DNA of 64,000 nt from positions 18,770,400-18,834,399 of the forward strand of contig OY744612.1 of the NCBI GenBank assembly GCA_963556255.1, given 5' to 3'. Positions 24,421 to 34,899 of this stretch are shown here, piece by piece. The notes beneath the pieces are model-generated. The model worked only from the letters and a program-made list of their open reading frames with translations, was not told the DNA's origin and ran no database searches. The translations under genes and the position numbers were made by a program. The stretch is from Allolobophora icterica. Its lineage: Eukaryota; Annelida; Clitellata; Crassiclitellata; Lumbricidae. Every line of letters starts with the position of its first letter. Position 1 is the stretch's first letter.

Positions 24421-24812
24421 GTTTTACCACAAACACATTTCGGCTGTTTATAATTAATTATGGATTTATTCATAAATGCGACATAGAAAACAACCTTTTA
24501 ATTTGAGAAACCCGTTTGAATTAAGTGTCCGCGACTTCATTTACTTGGTCTTTGCATTCGTGAATGAGTTTTATCCCGCGTGTCTGTTCGTTGGTCCGCC
24601 GAAATGACTTTGCAGTTGAGTTCGCTAGAGGGCGATGGTGGAGATTTGAATTGGCTTCTGGCGTTGCTTGGTGATCGATGTTGCATTCCGTGTGTTGGAA
24701 TGCAACACTTAGACAATACTGGACAACATGTTGTCGTAATGTGTGCACTTCAGCTGAGACTGATCTTTCAGTCACTGACATAGTCAGTTGATGAGCATCG
24801 TTGATATAGAAG
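24421..24812. other. No recognised gene
   Basis: Mixed sequence. Nothing recognised. Confidence 0.4.
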
Positions 24813-24820
24813 CTTGTAAT

Positions 24821-25014
24821 CAGGGCTCGAAGTGGGACGGTATGAAACGGTATGCCATACCGGCACCTCTCCTGGCCTGCCGAAAGCATACCGGAACTTC
24901 TCCAGCCTCCAGGTGAAAAATCCATACCGGTATAGCCTAAAGGCGGAGGGAAAGGAGGAAGGGAATGGTTCTTTCAGCCATACCGGCACCTCTTGTTTCC
25001 CACTTCGAGCCCTG
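24821..25014. mobile_element. hAT-type MITE, 194 bp, TSD CTTGTAAT
   Basis: Perfect 17-bp inverted ends: CAGGGCTCGAAGTGGGA at the left and its reverse complement at the right. It is flanked by the 8-bp direct repeat CTTGTAAT (24813-24820 and 25015-25022). The interior has repeated CATACCGG/CCGGTATG words and no coding capacity. The 8-bp duplication with CAGGG ends is the hAT pattern. Confidence 0.95.
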
Positions 25015-25022
25015 CTTGTAAT

Positions 25023-25215
25023 TATAGAGGAATACTGTATGTTACCTTACGATACGTTGCCTTACCGTAGTCGTGCTTTCATCTTCTGATGTAGCTTGTC
25101 GTGATCGTAACTTTACCTTACTCTACGTTATAACAGCATGCCTTACTGGCTGTTAGTTTCCCTTACTTTACCTGACCTTATAATTTACCTCGCATAGCCT
25201 GACCTGGCCTTATTG
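25023..25215. other. No recognised gene
   Basis: CTTAC/CTTAT-rich sequence. Nothing recognised. Confidence 0.35.
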
Positions 25216-25300
25216 GGTCACGGTAGCCGAGTGGATGGAGCATTTGACCTGTAATGCGAAGATTACGGGTTCGAGCCTTCTCTGAGGCGGTTACTGTGTA
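25216..25300 (+). mobile_element. tRNA-like SINE head
   Basis: A-box-like TAGCCGAGTGG (25224-25234) and B-box GGTTCGAGCC (25268-25277) at tRNA-like spacing. It lacks a clean cloverleaf, so a SINE head fits better than a tRNA gene. Confidence 0.55.
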
Positions 25301-25647
25301 GATACCTTGAGATAGTCCCCGAGTTCAATCACTAATGAAGTAGCCATCGATTTGATGTGTTAGCGACTGACTTAGCGACTTAGTCGACTGGTCGTAGACA
25401 TTGAAGCTAACGTATTTTCAAGCTACGTTGGTCTAAAGAGCAGACGCCATTTTCGATCAAAACAATTGCGTGACGTCATGAAAAGTTACAGACTACAATC
25501 GGGTAGGTAGTAAGTAAAGAACTGGGGAGCTGACGTCGACTGATTGTTAGACTGTTAGACTCTGTTGCACTGTGACTCGTACCTCATAAGTAAATGTTGC
25601 TCCTGTCCTGCTGATGATGTCTTCGTCAAAAATCGAAACTGTCGAAA

Positions 25648-25680
25648 CCTAACCCTAACCCTAACCCTAACCCTAACCCT
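25648..25680. repeat. Interstitial telomere-like tract (CCCTAA)
   Basis: Five and a half perfect CCCTAA units in the middle of unique-looking sequence. Confidence 0.9.
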
Positions 25681-26455
25681 GCGAGACCGCGATTAAAACA
25701 ATAAGCAAAATACTAACGTGAACGAAGTCGCTAGCAGTCGAGAGCTTAGCGACTGGCTTCGACTTGAGGGCTTGGCAACGACGGATGGCGAAGGTTACGG
25801 GTCCTTCGCTCACATTTGCTCAGCGCCATCGATGTTCTGTCGTATACGGTCGTGTGTTTCTGAAATATGGAAGGAGGGCATTACAATTGTATTATTATTG
25901 TTTTGTATTCATTCCTCTCGTTTCAAGGTCTTGCTACGCCTTGTACTTCCTGGCTAAGCCTTACTTTTATGCCAGCTAGCCAGTTTGCTAGTTCACCCAT
26001 TTCTGTTGATCCTCCGTTAACTACTGCAGGCCAGGAAATCAATAATTGTGAGTTAGAGATGTGTACCTCTTTTGTTCTCATATTATTCGCCGGGTTGCGT
26101 CGGCGTTTACGATCAAATGCAGCAGGACCACTCACGCACGTCGTCTGGACTGTTCGTTATCGTAATTGCAATTTATATTTTATTGTATTGTATCTATGAA
26201 TTTATAAAGCGCCTCTCGCAGAATAACTATTCATAGCTCTCTCAGCACAGAAGCCCCCGGGAAAACAGAAATGCCTTTAGGGAACGCGAGACCGACGAGG
26301 AAAAGCCAGTCATTAGTCATTATATATCGCCACTTCAAGAGACACTTACTGTATGCGATGCTATTACACAGGTGCTTGTGATCTGTTGTAGAGCTTGCCT
26401 TTGTCTAAACCTGCACGCTCTCAAGATGACAGGGACATCTCCCTACTTGTAGAGG
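25681..26455. other. No recognised gene
   Basis: Mixed sequence. TTTATAAAGCGCCTC near 26201-26215 is an L2-type tail on the minus strand. Open frames at 25718-26199 have no recognisable domain. Confidence 0.4.
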
Positions 26456-26459
26456 GAAG

Positions 26460-26562
26460 TCAGTCCACCGCATGAAGATACAAGAGTCCATCGTATGAAG
26501 ATACATCAGTCCATTGTATGAAGATACAGCTGTCTATTGTATGAAGATACAGCTGTCCATGG
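26460..26562. repeat. ~26-bp tandem repeat (TCCATTGTATGAAGATACA)
   Basis: Four to five units of GTCCATYGTATGAAGATACA with 4-8 variable bases between them. Confidence 0.85.
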
Positions 26563-27205
26563 ATTGTGTTCGTTATTGTTGTTGCCGGAGAGTGTACTTC
26601 GGCAGAAGTACTTGTGCGCACTTAAGATACTTGCTGTACTCCCGATCGCAGCCAAGCGGCAAACGATATACTGTCATTTGGAATTGCATTTAATTGAAAA
26701 CAATAGGAAAAGAATTATCAAAGATCGAGCAGTGTATTTTAGACACATTAAGGATGATCTGAAATCCAATAGACCGCATATTTTACTATATCAGATAATC
26801 AGACGACGATCTTAGATCTAACGTTGGATTCTGGATAGTGATAAAAGTAATCGAAGAACTATCAGCAGATACTGGAGTGCGAAGAATGGATTACAAGAGA
26901 TCTACCAACGATTCAGAACGTGAGAGGGAAGGTTATCTCAGATCTGACAGCAAATATTTTAATGTGAAGAGGGAATGTCTAAGGTCTAGCAACAATGTAT
27001 CGAATTGTAACGGAAGCGTCTCAGATCTATAGCGTCAAAAGCGGAAGGTCAACTCCATAAAAAGGTTTCACGACCTTAAACGGGAAGTTATAGGGACAAG
27101 GAGAACAGGTGAATCGTGGGAAGCTAACGTTGTGTTAGATCCTCAAGTGAAAATGAATAATTACTTATCTCGGACGACTGGCAAAGACAAGGAGCGGATT
27201 GATAG
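26563..27205. other. Unassigned sequence with open stretches
   Basis: Successive open frames at 26537-26815 and 26838-27032 use ordinary, charged, non-repetitive residues, but no domain or splice structure is recognised. GATCTAAC and AGATCT words recur. It could be decayed coding sequence. Confidence 0.3.
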
Positions 27206-27207
27206 AT

Positions 27208-27484
27208 TGTATTTATGTATGCATGTATGTATGTATGTATGTATGTATTTATGTATGTATGTATGTATGTATGTATGTATGTATGTATGTATGTATGTAT
27301 GTATGTATGTATGTATGTATGTATGTATGTATGTATGCATGCATGCATGCATGCATGTATGTATGATGTATGTATGTATGTATGTATGTATGTATGTATG
27401 TATGTATGTATGTATGTATGTATGATGTATGTATGTATGTATGATACTATGTATGTATGTATGTATGTATGTAAACTATGTATG

Positions 27485-27536
<52 letters not shown>

Positions 27537-27612
27537 CTATGTATGTATGTATATGTGTGTTTATGTACTATGCGTGTATGTATGTATGTTTGTATGTATA
27601 TTTGTATGTATA
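27208..27612. repeat. GTAT microsatellite with ATGATG interruptions
   Basis: Long GTAT array. It begins, read from the right, directly at the 3' end of the minus-strand LINE fragment at 27613-27860. Confidence 0.97.
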
Positions 27613-27860
27613 TATAAATACGACCATTTATATAGCGCCTTACATAAACACCATGAAGGCGTTAAACGAAGCTGCCTAACAGATTTAAACAGTTGCGACT
27701 TAAGAAATTTCGAAGATGTTTCCTGAGCTGCATGCGGTGCAATGTTACGAATTGTTAATGGAAGATTGTTCCAGTAGTATGATGGTCCAGTGCTTGAGAA
27801 GGCACGGTGCGTCCGCATCGATGTACAGGAGCGCGGACCATCAAGTCTCCAAGAGCTGCA
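27613..27860 (-). pseudogene. L2-type LINE C-terminus and 3' end (minus strand)
   Basis: The minus strand reads RTHRAFSSTGPSYYWNNLP, then an SKFLKSQLFK segment, a degenerate end and the terminal GGCGCTATATAAATGG. This matches the usual LINE ending of R-x-FS-x-x-GP-x-x-WN-x-LP followed by a basic F-K-x-x-L segment. The GTAT array lies where its 3' tail would be. Confidence 0.75.
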
Positions 27861-28069
27861 AAACGTTAAGGTCGACGACCTGGCTGATTGGAGAAGGGAC
27901 TACAGAGCTCCCCGATGTACTCTTGGGGCCGCACCGACCAACGATGTTCGTCCCATGAGATTAATCCTGGGTCTTCATTCACTATCCATTATTTGCCAGG
28001 AAAGTTGAATTTGTGCACGAAATGGAACTGACGTTTGTTCAATGTCATTGGCTCCCCACATGTATCTCT

Positions 28070-28228
28070 TCCTGGAAGGAAGGAAGGAAGGAAAGAAGGA
28101 AGGAAGGAAGGAAGGAAGGAAGGAAGGAATGAAGGAATGAAGGAAGGAAGGAAGGAAGGAAGGAAGGAAGGAAGGAAGGAAGGAAGGAAGGAAGGAAGGA
28201 TGGAAGGAAGGAAGGAAGGAAGGAAGTG
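28070..28228. repeat. GGAA microsatellite
   Basis: About 38 GGAA units with a few single-base variants. The frames SFLPSFLP and GRKEGRKE are artefacts. Confidence 0.96.
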
Positions 28229-28680
28229 CCAATGGCTGTGCTGCAGTCGGTTGGCGCTTTGGAGCAAAACAAAAAGACGAGACTCGATTAAATTCGTCAC
28301 ACGTTCCGTTGTCGCTGGATGAGATGACAAACACACACACGCACGTAGACAACAACACAACTCAAGTTGCCATTCATCCCGACGTTCTTCGCTGTCCTTT
28401 CCTATATCTTGTTCTGCTGCTTTCTGTATCCCCTGTTCGTCGATTTACCCGTTCTGCCTTTTCTGCCTCCTCTTTCCATTTCCACTTGTCCCCGCTATAT
28501 CCTCTTCCTATGCTGTTTATTTTACCTCTCTTCTTTCCTCTCCTCTCCAGTCGATCCTATGCTCTCTTCTCTCTACTTCTCTCATGTCCTTTCCTATCGT
28601 TTCCAATCCTGCTCATTCCCGTCTTCTCTCATCTTTTCTCTATTACTGCTACAGATGACATAATAACGAGATTCAATCTG
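28229..28680. other. Mixed then pyrimidine-rich sequence
   Basis: 28375-28660 is C/T-rich low complexity without a clear period. No gene recognised. Confidence 0.4.
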
Positions 28681-29215
28681 CTTTGATTAACGCCAAAGTC
28701 GCCAATTTCGAAGTTTCATCGCGACTCGATCTTCCTTTGGCCACACTCTAGAAGGTGGCGTTGATGCTCCCGAGAATTTAAATGTCTGGTAGGCCTAATG
28801 TCTGGGTTAAAATGTTACAGGGTTACTCATATTATTACTTCGCTTACATCCAACCACTGATCTGGCTTTAACCGGCAACTACAGAAGTGTCTGGCTGTAT
28901 ACACGACAGTGAATGTCTGATCTAATCAGGAGAAATCTGTAACACTGTTTCTTACGTCAGTATTCAGAGGAAGAAACGTTTAGCAATAGCAGATATTCCT
29001 CAGAAGGGCATTTTGCCTAACTAGCGCGAAAATGCTCAGGTTGGGAAAGCCTCGTTAAAAAGCAATTTACTCAAATACTAGAAACTGACTCGAAATCGGA
29101 TTAAATATAAGGTTTAATTAATTCTAATGATACTTAATTAAAACAACTATTAGTTGTAAATTCTGCACATTAGCCTTGTGGCTTACAGAGGTTGATCTGG
29201 ATTCAAACTGGCCAG
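28681..29215. other. No recognised gene
   Basis: AT-rich mixed sequence. Nothing recognised. Confidence 0.4.
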
Positions 29216-29310
29216 GTTAGCTACCTTGCTGAGAGCGTACGTCCCACGCGCCCCTGCGCGTGCGGTTGTCGGTTCGCCTCCCGACGGTGACTTATTTCAG
29301 GGATGTGAAT
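29216..29310 (+). other. Possible tRNA-like SINE head
   Basis: TAGCTACCTTGCTGAGAGCG followed by a GC-rich stem and a B-box-like GGTTCGCCTCCC. It resembles a tRNA-derived promoter but the A box is poor. Confidence 0.35.
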
Positions 29311-29722
29311 CTCGGATTAACAATGGTCCGTACATGCGGACCTTAAAAGGTGTGGCACCCATTCAAACTCCAAAAATTCATTTGAAAATGAGCAGGACCG
29401 AGGCCTTACGCTCGCTATAGAACACATATGTATTTACATTTTTGTGAATGATCCAAAGCGCGGCCGAGTCAAAAGGATCCGGCTGCAAATACGGTTGTAT
29501 AAATATTCGCAAGAGGCCGACATCTGCAGGGACGTAATACTTAGAACAGAATATATACAAATGTAACAAATAACATACGTTTCGTTGTGTGCACTTAGCG
29601 TGAGGCTGTGAGCGTCAACTGCAACTATTCGCATATCGTATCGGTCCTTAATTACCGCAGCCTGAGCCCTATAATACTATTACTTAATATAACTAATATT
29701 ATAACTATAATAACTTATGATA
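29311..29722. other. No recognised gene
   Basis: AT-rich mixed sequence. Nothing recognised. Confidence 0.35.
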
Positions 29723-29725
29723 TTA

Positions 29726-30687
29726 GGGGAGGACGGGGCAAAACGGACACAGTTTTAGTTTTCCTCGCATTGTATGCCACCTATTCATCATAAAAATCTG
29801 AAAAAATTTGTGAGTACAGGCGAAAGTATGGTTGATTAAATGAAGAAAGAATTTTTTTTAGAAATCTTTATTTTAAATGCTGGCAAATTGAAAACAATTA
29901 GCAGTTGTAAATCCCGTTTTACCCCAATGTCGGGGCATAATGGGACGCTCTGTTCCTTTTTGATCAAGCTTAAGCTTAAGTGTGTTTGTCACTAGAACAT
30001 GTTCCTATTCATAGGAAAAATGCTTTGATTGCGATGCCTTATTATTATGGTCTGCAAATATCACAAATGAACTCAGTAAAGCCACTGTAATCAGAGTACT
30101 GTTTATGGCACCGGTTCAACGAAAAGTAGGGCCTACATTGCACATGATGCAATGTACTTTTGGTTGGTTTAGGCCTAATCATTCTGATTGTTTTCTTTTC
30201 TGCTTTCGATTTATAATTGCGTCAATCTTGAAATTTTAATTTCCATCAGGCTCATCTGGTTATGTTTTCCGCTTTCAGAGACGTACCTTTTTGCCCCACA
30301 AAACACGTCCCATTTTGCCTCACTACCACCATGTTTCTCGATCTCTTGATCTATACTTAAATGAAAGCAGGAACACCATTATTGCGATAAAATAAGCTGT
30401 CGAAATGTCCACTTACTCTACAAAAATTTAATATAAAATGTTACCATAGGGAAACAGTGAAATATTACCGATTTCCGTGACGACCTTAATTTTTTTTATA
30501 TTTCAAATTATTGTTTTTCATCGAATAATCTGCACCGACGCAACTTATAACTACCTCGCGGAAGACATATCACTCCAAGAGCCAACAGATTCATTCTCAA
30601 CCATGGCGACATCTATGACACCTTTGGATTCGCCCAAAAACCTCATGTCCCGTTTTTCCCGTTGACCCTTTTTGCCCCGTCCTCCCC
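29726..30687. mobile_element. 962-bp TIR DNA transposon, non-autonomous, TA target
   Basis: Perfect 18-bp inverted ends GGGGAGGACGGGGCAAAA, flanked on both sides by TA. The interior repeats shorter relatives of the end (CGGGGCATAATGGGAC at about 29931, CGTCCCATTTTGCC at about 30307). No transposase is seen. The TA duplication fits Tc1/mariner-like or IS3EU-type elements. The superfamily is not resolved. Confidence 0.85.
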
Positions 30688-30797
30688 TATAACTGATTTA
30701 TTTTGTGACGTTGCGTCAGCCCCTAAATTATTGCCAATCAATATATCATTTCCCAGCGGCAGTTGGCCACCAACCTACAAAGAATTGTCCCATTTAC

Positions 30798-31307
30798 CAG
30801 GGATGTAGCGGTAAAATTAGAGGTGAGTACACGCTACCATGGGCGTCCGGAGGGGGCGCAAGGGGGCGCATTTGCGCCCCCCTGGATTTTGCAAATATTT
30901 TATCAATATGAAATCTTTGGATTATTATGATTATTACAACAGTCCCAAAACGATTTTCAATGCGAAGAAACACTTAATATTTAGGTAAAGTCCTTGATCA
31001 TCATTTATTTTTAGTTTTTTCCTATGCAAATTTTTCCTATGCAAAGGCGTCATTTTGGCCCCCCCAAATTTTTGGCCGCCTCCTAAATAAATTTTGCGCC
31101 CCCTAAAAAAATTCCTGCGGACGCCCTTGCACGCTACCGCTTAGTTTTCCGAAACAAATTAGAGGTGAGTATACGCTACAGTATTTTATGAGTATGCGTA
31201 TATATAGTATTTTAATATAAATAAATAAAAATATTTTGTGAGTTGAGTATACGGTCTCTAGAGGTGAGTACACGCCGTATACCCGCGTATACTCTACTAC
31301 AGGGCTG
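30798..31307. mobile_element. hAT-type element, TSD CCATTTAC, containing a nested MITE
   Basis: The outer element runs from CAGGGATGTAGCGG to CTACTACAGGGCTG and is flanked by CCATTTAC at 30790-30797 and 31308-31315. The ends match imperfectly (CAGnnnTGTAG). Internal GAGGTGAGTACACGC is repeated. With the nested element and its duplication removed, it is 210 bp. Confidence 0.8.
30838..31129. mobile_element. hAT-type MITE, 292 bp, TSD CACGCTAC, nested
   Basis: Ends CATGGGCGTCCG and CGGACGCCCTTG form a 12-bp inverted repeat with one mismatch. The 8-bp duplication CACGCTAC lies at 30830-30837 and 31130-31137. It sits inside the element 30798-31307. The interior is rich in GGGGGCGC and CGCCCCC near the ends and AT-rich in the middle. 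A relative lies at 42994-43257. Confidence 0.95.
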
Positions 31308-31315
31308 CCATTTAC

Positions 31316-33370
31316 CAGTTCTCCTACTTGTATCTCAGCCAAAGGAATTTGTAATGGCATACCAACCACACCCTGAATTAGTACTCTATCCTAATGAGTA
31401 TCTTTATACTCCGTAGGCGAAAGCAAGTCCTTATACTAGGCTTTTACTAGCCAGACTTTACAGCAACCCCGAAATCTATCACGAATCACGACGACTCGAC
31501 GCTGCTAACCTTCACACTCATGCACAAAACCAGTGTAACAGAACGATAAGTATCGTACCTGTACCTAAGAATAAACCTAAGCCATCATTATTGCGAGGTT
31601 CAACCGATAGGAAAAACATCAGTTCGTTCGTTTAAACACGTCAGAAATCTGGTAAATTCTAGTAAATGTGAGGTAAGGTAAAGTAAGATCAGATCAGATA
31701 GGATCCGGAAAATTCAACTAAGGTTGGGTTAGACAACGTAATGGTGCAGAATAAAGGTATCGCTTATACTGTATACTACAATCAGATTTGACCAATATTG
31801 CAATTTTTACATTGTAAATAAATTATATAGCGCCGTTTCTGAGAAACTACTCAGAGTTGTCCTTCGCCAATCTAGACGATGTCAACTAATTAAGAACAGT
31901 AAATTCGTCAGTTATCAAGCAACGCTCATTTAACTAGAAATGTCACCAGTGGCGGGGGCTCACGCACGTGCATATATACGCAGACCTACCCACAGATTCA
32001 CATACAGAGTTGAAGGCCACATTAGTCAATGCGAGATAAATAATATTTGTGTGCTTTCTACGACGGAAACATTTATACAGTTAATTCTTCGTGGGGAGCT
32101 TACTGCTTGAGTTTAACTTCAAGTGCAGTTTAATTTGATTGACAGTACGCCTACATTGTGTGTCAGTGAGTAAAATATAGTGACATATTGGACTTCAAAA
32201 TGAAGTATTCGTGTATATTTATGGCTGTGTTTCTGCTCTTAAGATAATAGATAGCAATCATTAAACAGCCTTCAACCAAAACAATATTTAGTAGTATCTG
32301 ATATGGTAGACGTTCACCGTTTAAACGAGGAGCTCTTGAAACTCTCACCAGCCAAACATGGTAGATCATCACGGTCTGTAATTACCCCTGTGCGAAAGTT
32401 TGTTAAAGAGGATTTCTTATAACATTTCAAGTATCATACGCTCGTAAAGAAATTATCGTTCTTAAGGAATCGTAACTGGTCATGAGTGCTTTCAGGTGGT
32501 GCTATTAGACATTGTTTAAATGTTTTGTAACATTACACGGTCGCATTATAAATGTGTAAACGCCGGGGTCGTAATATAAAGGCTCACGCAACCAGTCTCC
32601 CTCTCGGACTAAACAATGTTTTCCTCTTACACTCAATTGTGGAGCAATTTCAATCTACGTCACAAAGAACCGTTCATTATAGATAATATACACTGCTTGC
32701 GAATAAAGATATTCAGGACTAGAAATTGTTGAACAGTTCAAAACTCATATGGTGGATATTGCTGAAGGTGACTCATTCTCTAAACCTAAGAAACCTCGTC
32801 TTCGAGAGAAATCTTCATTCTGTGCTGAATATCTAAAACGCTTTACTTTGTTTGATTTTCTACATTATGTGTCTTATAAGAATTCATGCCATTATTGTCA
32901 CATTTAACTGTACTTTTATCAAGAAAGCTATAAAATCGACCTGCGTAAAATTGGTGCAATATTTAAGACATTTGAATTTGTCCTAAAAATGAATAAAGTC
33001 TCCTCGAAGAAGGTTCTGTGTTTAAGAAGAATTAAATAAATTCTTCTCCGGAAACATAATTTCACAATAAAATCTCCGTGAGGGCGAATTTATTATAAAA
33101 CATACTCTGCGGAGAAGATTATTTTCCGAAATATGTTTGCCGGGAAAGAATCGGTCCTGAAATAGATCTTCCTGAGACTCTGTCGTACGGTGTAACGTTG
33201 GGGTACCTGCAGCTGTTGTACTTGACAGAATGACACGTAACTAATTAGTGTCTTGATATGGCTATTACTGATTAGGCTTTGAATTGTTTCTTTAAGCGTT
33301 CTTAATTTACAAGCTACTCAACGTCAGCTTTATCAATTTTTCACTAATTTAATCTTGTTCTCAGATGAAG
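31316..33370. other. No recognised gene; single-copy-looking DNA upstream of the secreted-protein gene
   Basis: About 2 kb of AT-rich sequence with balanced composition and no long repeats. AATTATATAGCGCCG at 31821-31835 is an L2-type tail on the minus strand. No long open frame is seen. Confidence 0.45.
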
Positions 33371-33379
33371 AGTTTCCCA

Positions 33380-33385
33380 TATAAG
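33380..33385 (+). promoter_or_regulatory. Candidate TATA box of the secreted-protein gene
   Basis: TATAAG about 77 bp before the ATG. With usual spacing this places transcription start near 33410 and gives a 5' UTR of about 50 bases. The pyrimidine-rich CTTTCATTTCAG just before the ATG could instead be a splice acceptor, in which case the promoter is further upstream. Confidence 0.45.
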
Positions 33386-33461
33386 AATCAAGAGACAGCG
33401 GTCAAGTTCTATAGCTTGTCATCAAGTCGTTATTGCTTTTACTGCAGCTTTCATTTCAGCC

Positions 33462-34453
33462 ATGAAGACGTTTTCGTGTTTGATATTAAGCGTTCTCGCA
33501 GTCTGTTTCGTCCTGTGCACCGAGGCTTCCTTTCCTGCTAATAAAGACAGTATGTTTTCATTTATTAATCTCGTTCACAAATACTTGCTTATGCCTAAAC
33601 AAGAGAACACAATAACATACTATAATATCTAGGCTTGTAAGTTGTAACAGCAATCGTATAGACCTAAAATATTAATGAACGGCATATTTTTATGAATGTT
33701 TCATTTAAATCAAATTATTATAAACAGGCTGCTGTTGAGTGGCTATGCGCAAACTGCAAAAGCTAAATAAATAAATTATAAACACACAAGCTGCCCTGTC
33801 CAGAGTGACGCTTGTAGAAAACATTGTTGGGACTGCATTATTTATTTTAAAAACATATCACTGTCGAGATAGAATTAAAGGATAGCCACTATGTGATCCA
33901 TGATATACGCATCGCTTGAAGCCTCGTAGCTGGTGCAAGAATAAGGGTTACACCCTCGTACCTTCCCCTTATGGGGAAGATGCAAGAGTCTAAACCCCAT
34001 TAACTTCAGAAAACAATTTATACTTACATTGTACTTCGTCTTCGTCAAATTTCAGAGTATCCTGCTGGCTACTTTTTCGGACATCAACGCTTGTCTTGCG
34101 TCTTCGCGGAAAACAAATCGAATGAAACCACAATTCCGCCGAGACGTCCCACCTGGAAATCGTCGCATCGTATCATCTACTACAGAAATGCTGTGCACGA
34201 ATTTACCCGAAAAGGAGTCGACGCGCACAATTCTCCCGACTGGAAAACCGCCATAGAATGTCCCGTGAAGTGGGAAACGACTCCAGCTGGCTCTAGCAAG
34301 TGTTCCGCTCAAAGTCTGACAGATTTTGTCGCCGGATACACCAGCAGGTACGGCAAATATCGTTGGCGCAAAAATAACAGCTACAAATTCACCAACCGTG
34401 TGTCCGCCTTCCTTCGCAATCCCAAATGTGGACGCCAATACTTGGCAAAATGA
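33462..34453 (+). CDS. Two-exon gene for a small secreted basic cysteine-containing protein
   Basis: Exon 1 is 33462-33549 and exon 2 is 34056-34453. The 506-bp intron opens with GTATGT, closes with TTTCAG and has phase 1, and joining the exons keeps one frame to TGA (161 residues). Residues 1-22 are a typical signal peptide (MKTFSCLILSVLAVCFVLCT...), with likely cleavage after TEA, so the product is secreted. The mature ~139 residues are strongly basic, rich in Tyr, Trp and Arg, and hold four cysteines (44, 98, 112, 154), enough for two disulfides. NKS, NET and NNS at 49, 52 and 136 are possible N-glycosylation sites. I do not recognise the family and assign no function. A TATA-like box lies upstream. 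No clear AATAAA is seen in the 200 bases after the stop, so the 3' end is open. Confidence is high that this is a real gene, low on role. Confidence 0.85.
33550..34055 (+). other. Intron of the secreted-protein gene
   Basis: 506 bp, GTATGT donor and TTCGTCAAATTTCAG acceptor, AT-rich interior without recognisable repeats. Confidence 0.8.
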
Positions 34454-34895
34454 AGAATCGGCGCAAAACAATCGGAACAAAGCATCTACAGTTTAATCGT
34501 TATCACAATCAAGTTAGAATAATTCGCATTTAATTGGAATAGAATACTTAATCGCTTTAATAGATTGTATTGTACGAACGCAGGAAAATTCCATAGTAGG
34601 CCTAATTGTGTAGGAACGATTTAAGACGTTGTTTCCGTATAGCGCTGGTCCCCGTTGGATCCAAACCGAAGTTGTTAGCCTAACAGTGATCGGAGTGAAG
34701 GAACAGAACAGCGTGCCTTATGATCACTTGCCGAACATTCAGCAGGCAATTATTGCCGAAGATTAATCACAGTGTTTTTAATAACTTCTTCGCTAATTTA
34801 AATCAATTCGAATGTATTTTAATTTAAATTGAGCTGCTATTCTTAATTAAAATAATGCATCCATAATGTCATCCTTTCAAAGCGTTGAAGTGCAC
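34454..34895. other. 3' flank of the secreted-protein gene
   Basis: AT-rich. No canonical AATAAA, though AATAGA and ATTTAAAT variants occur. TAGGCCTA at 34597. Nothing else seen. Confidence 0.4.
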
Positions 34896-34899
34896 ACGA

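Noticed and set aside
25216..25300. Functional tRNA gene
   Set aside because: Both internal promoter boxes are present, but I cannot form a clean acceptor stem and anticodon arm. A SINE head fits better.
34029..34480. Minus-strand 142-codon and alternative plus frame over exon 2
   Set aside because: Shadows of the secreted-protein exon, whose signal peptide and matching splice phase decide the frame.
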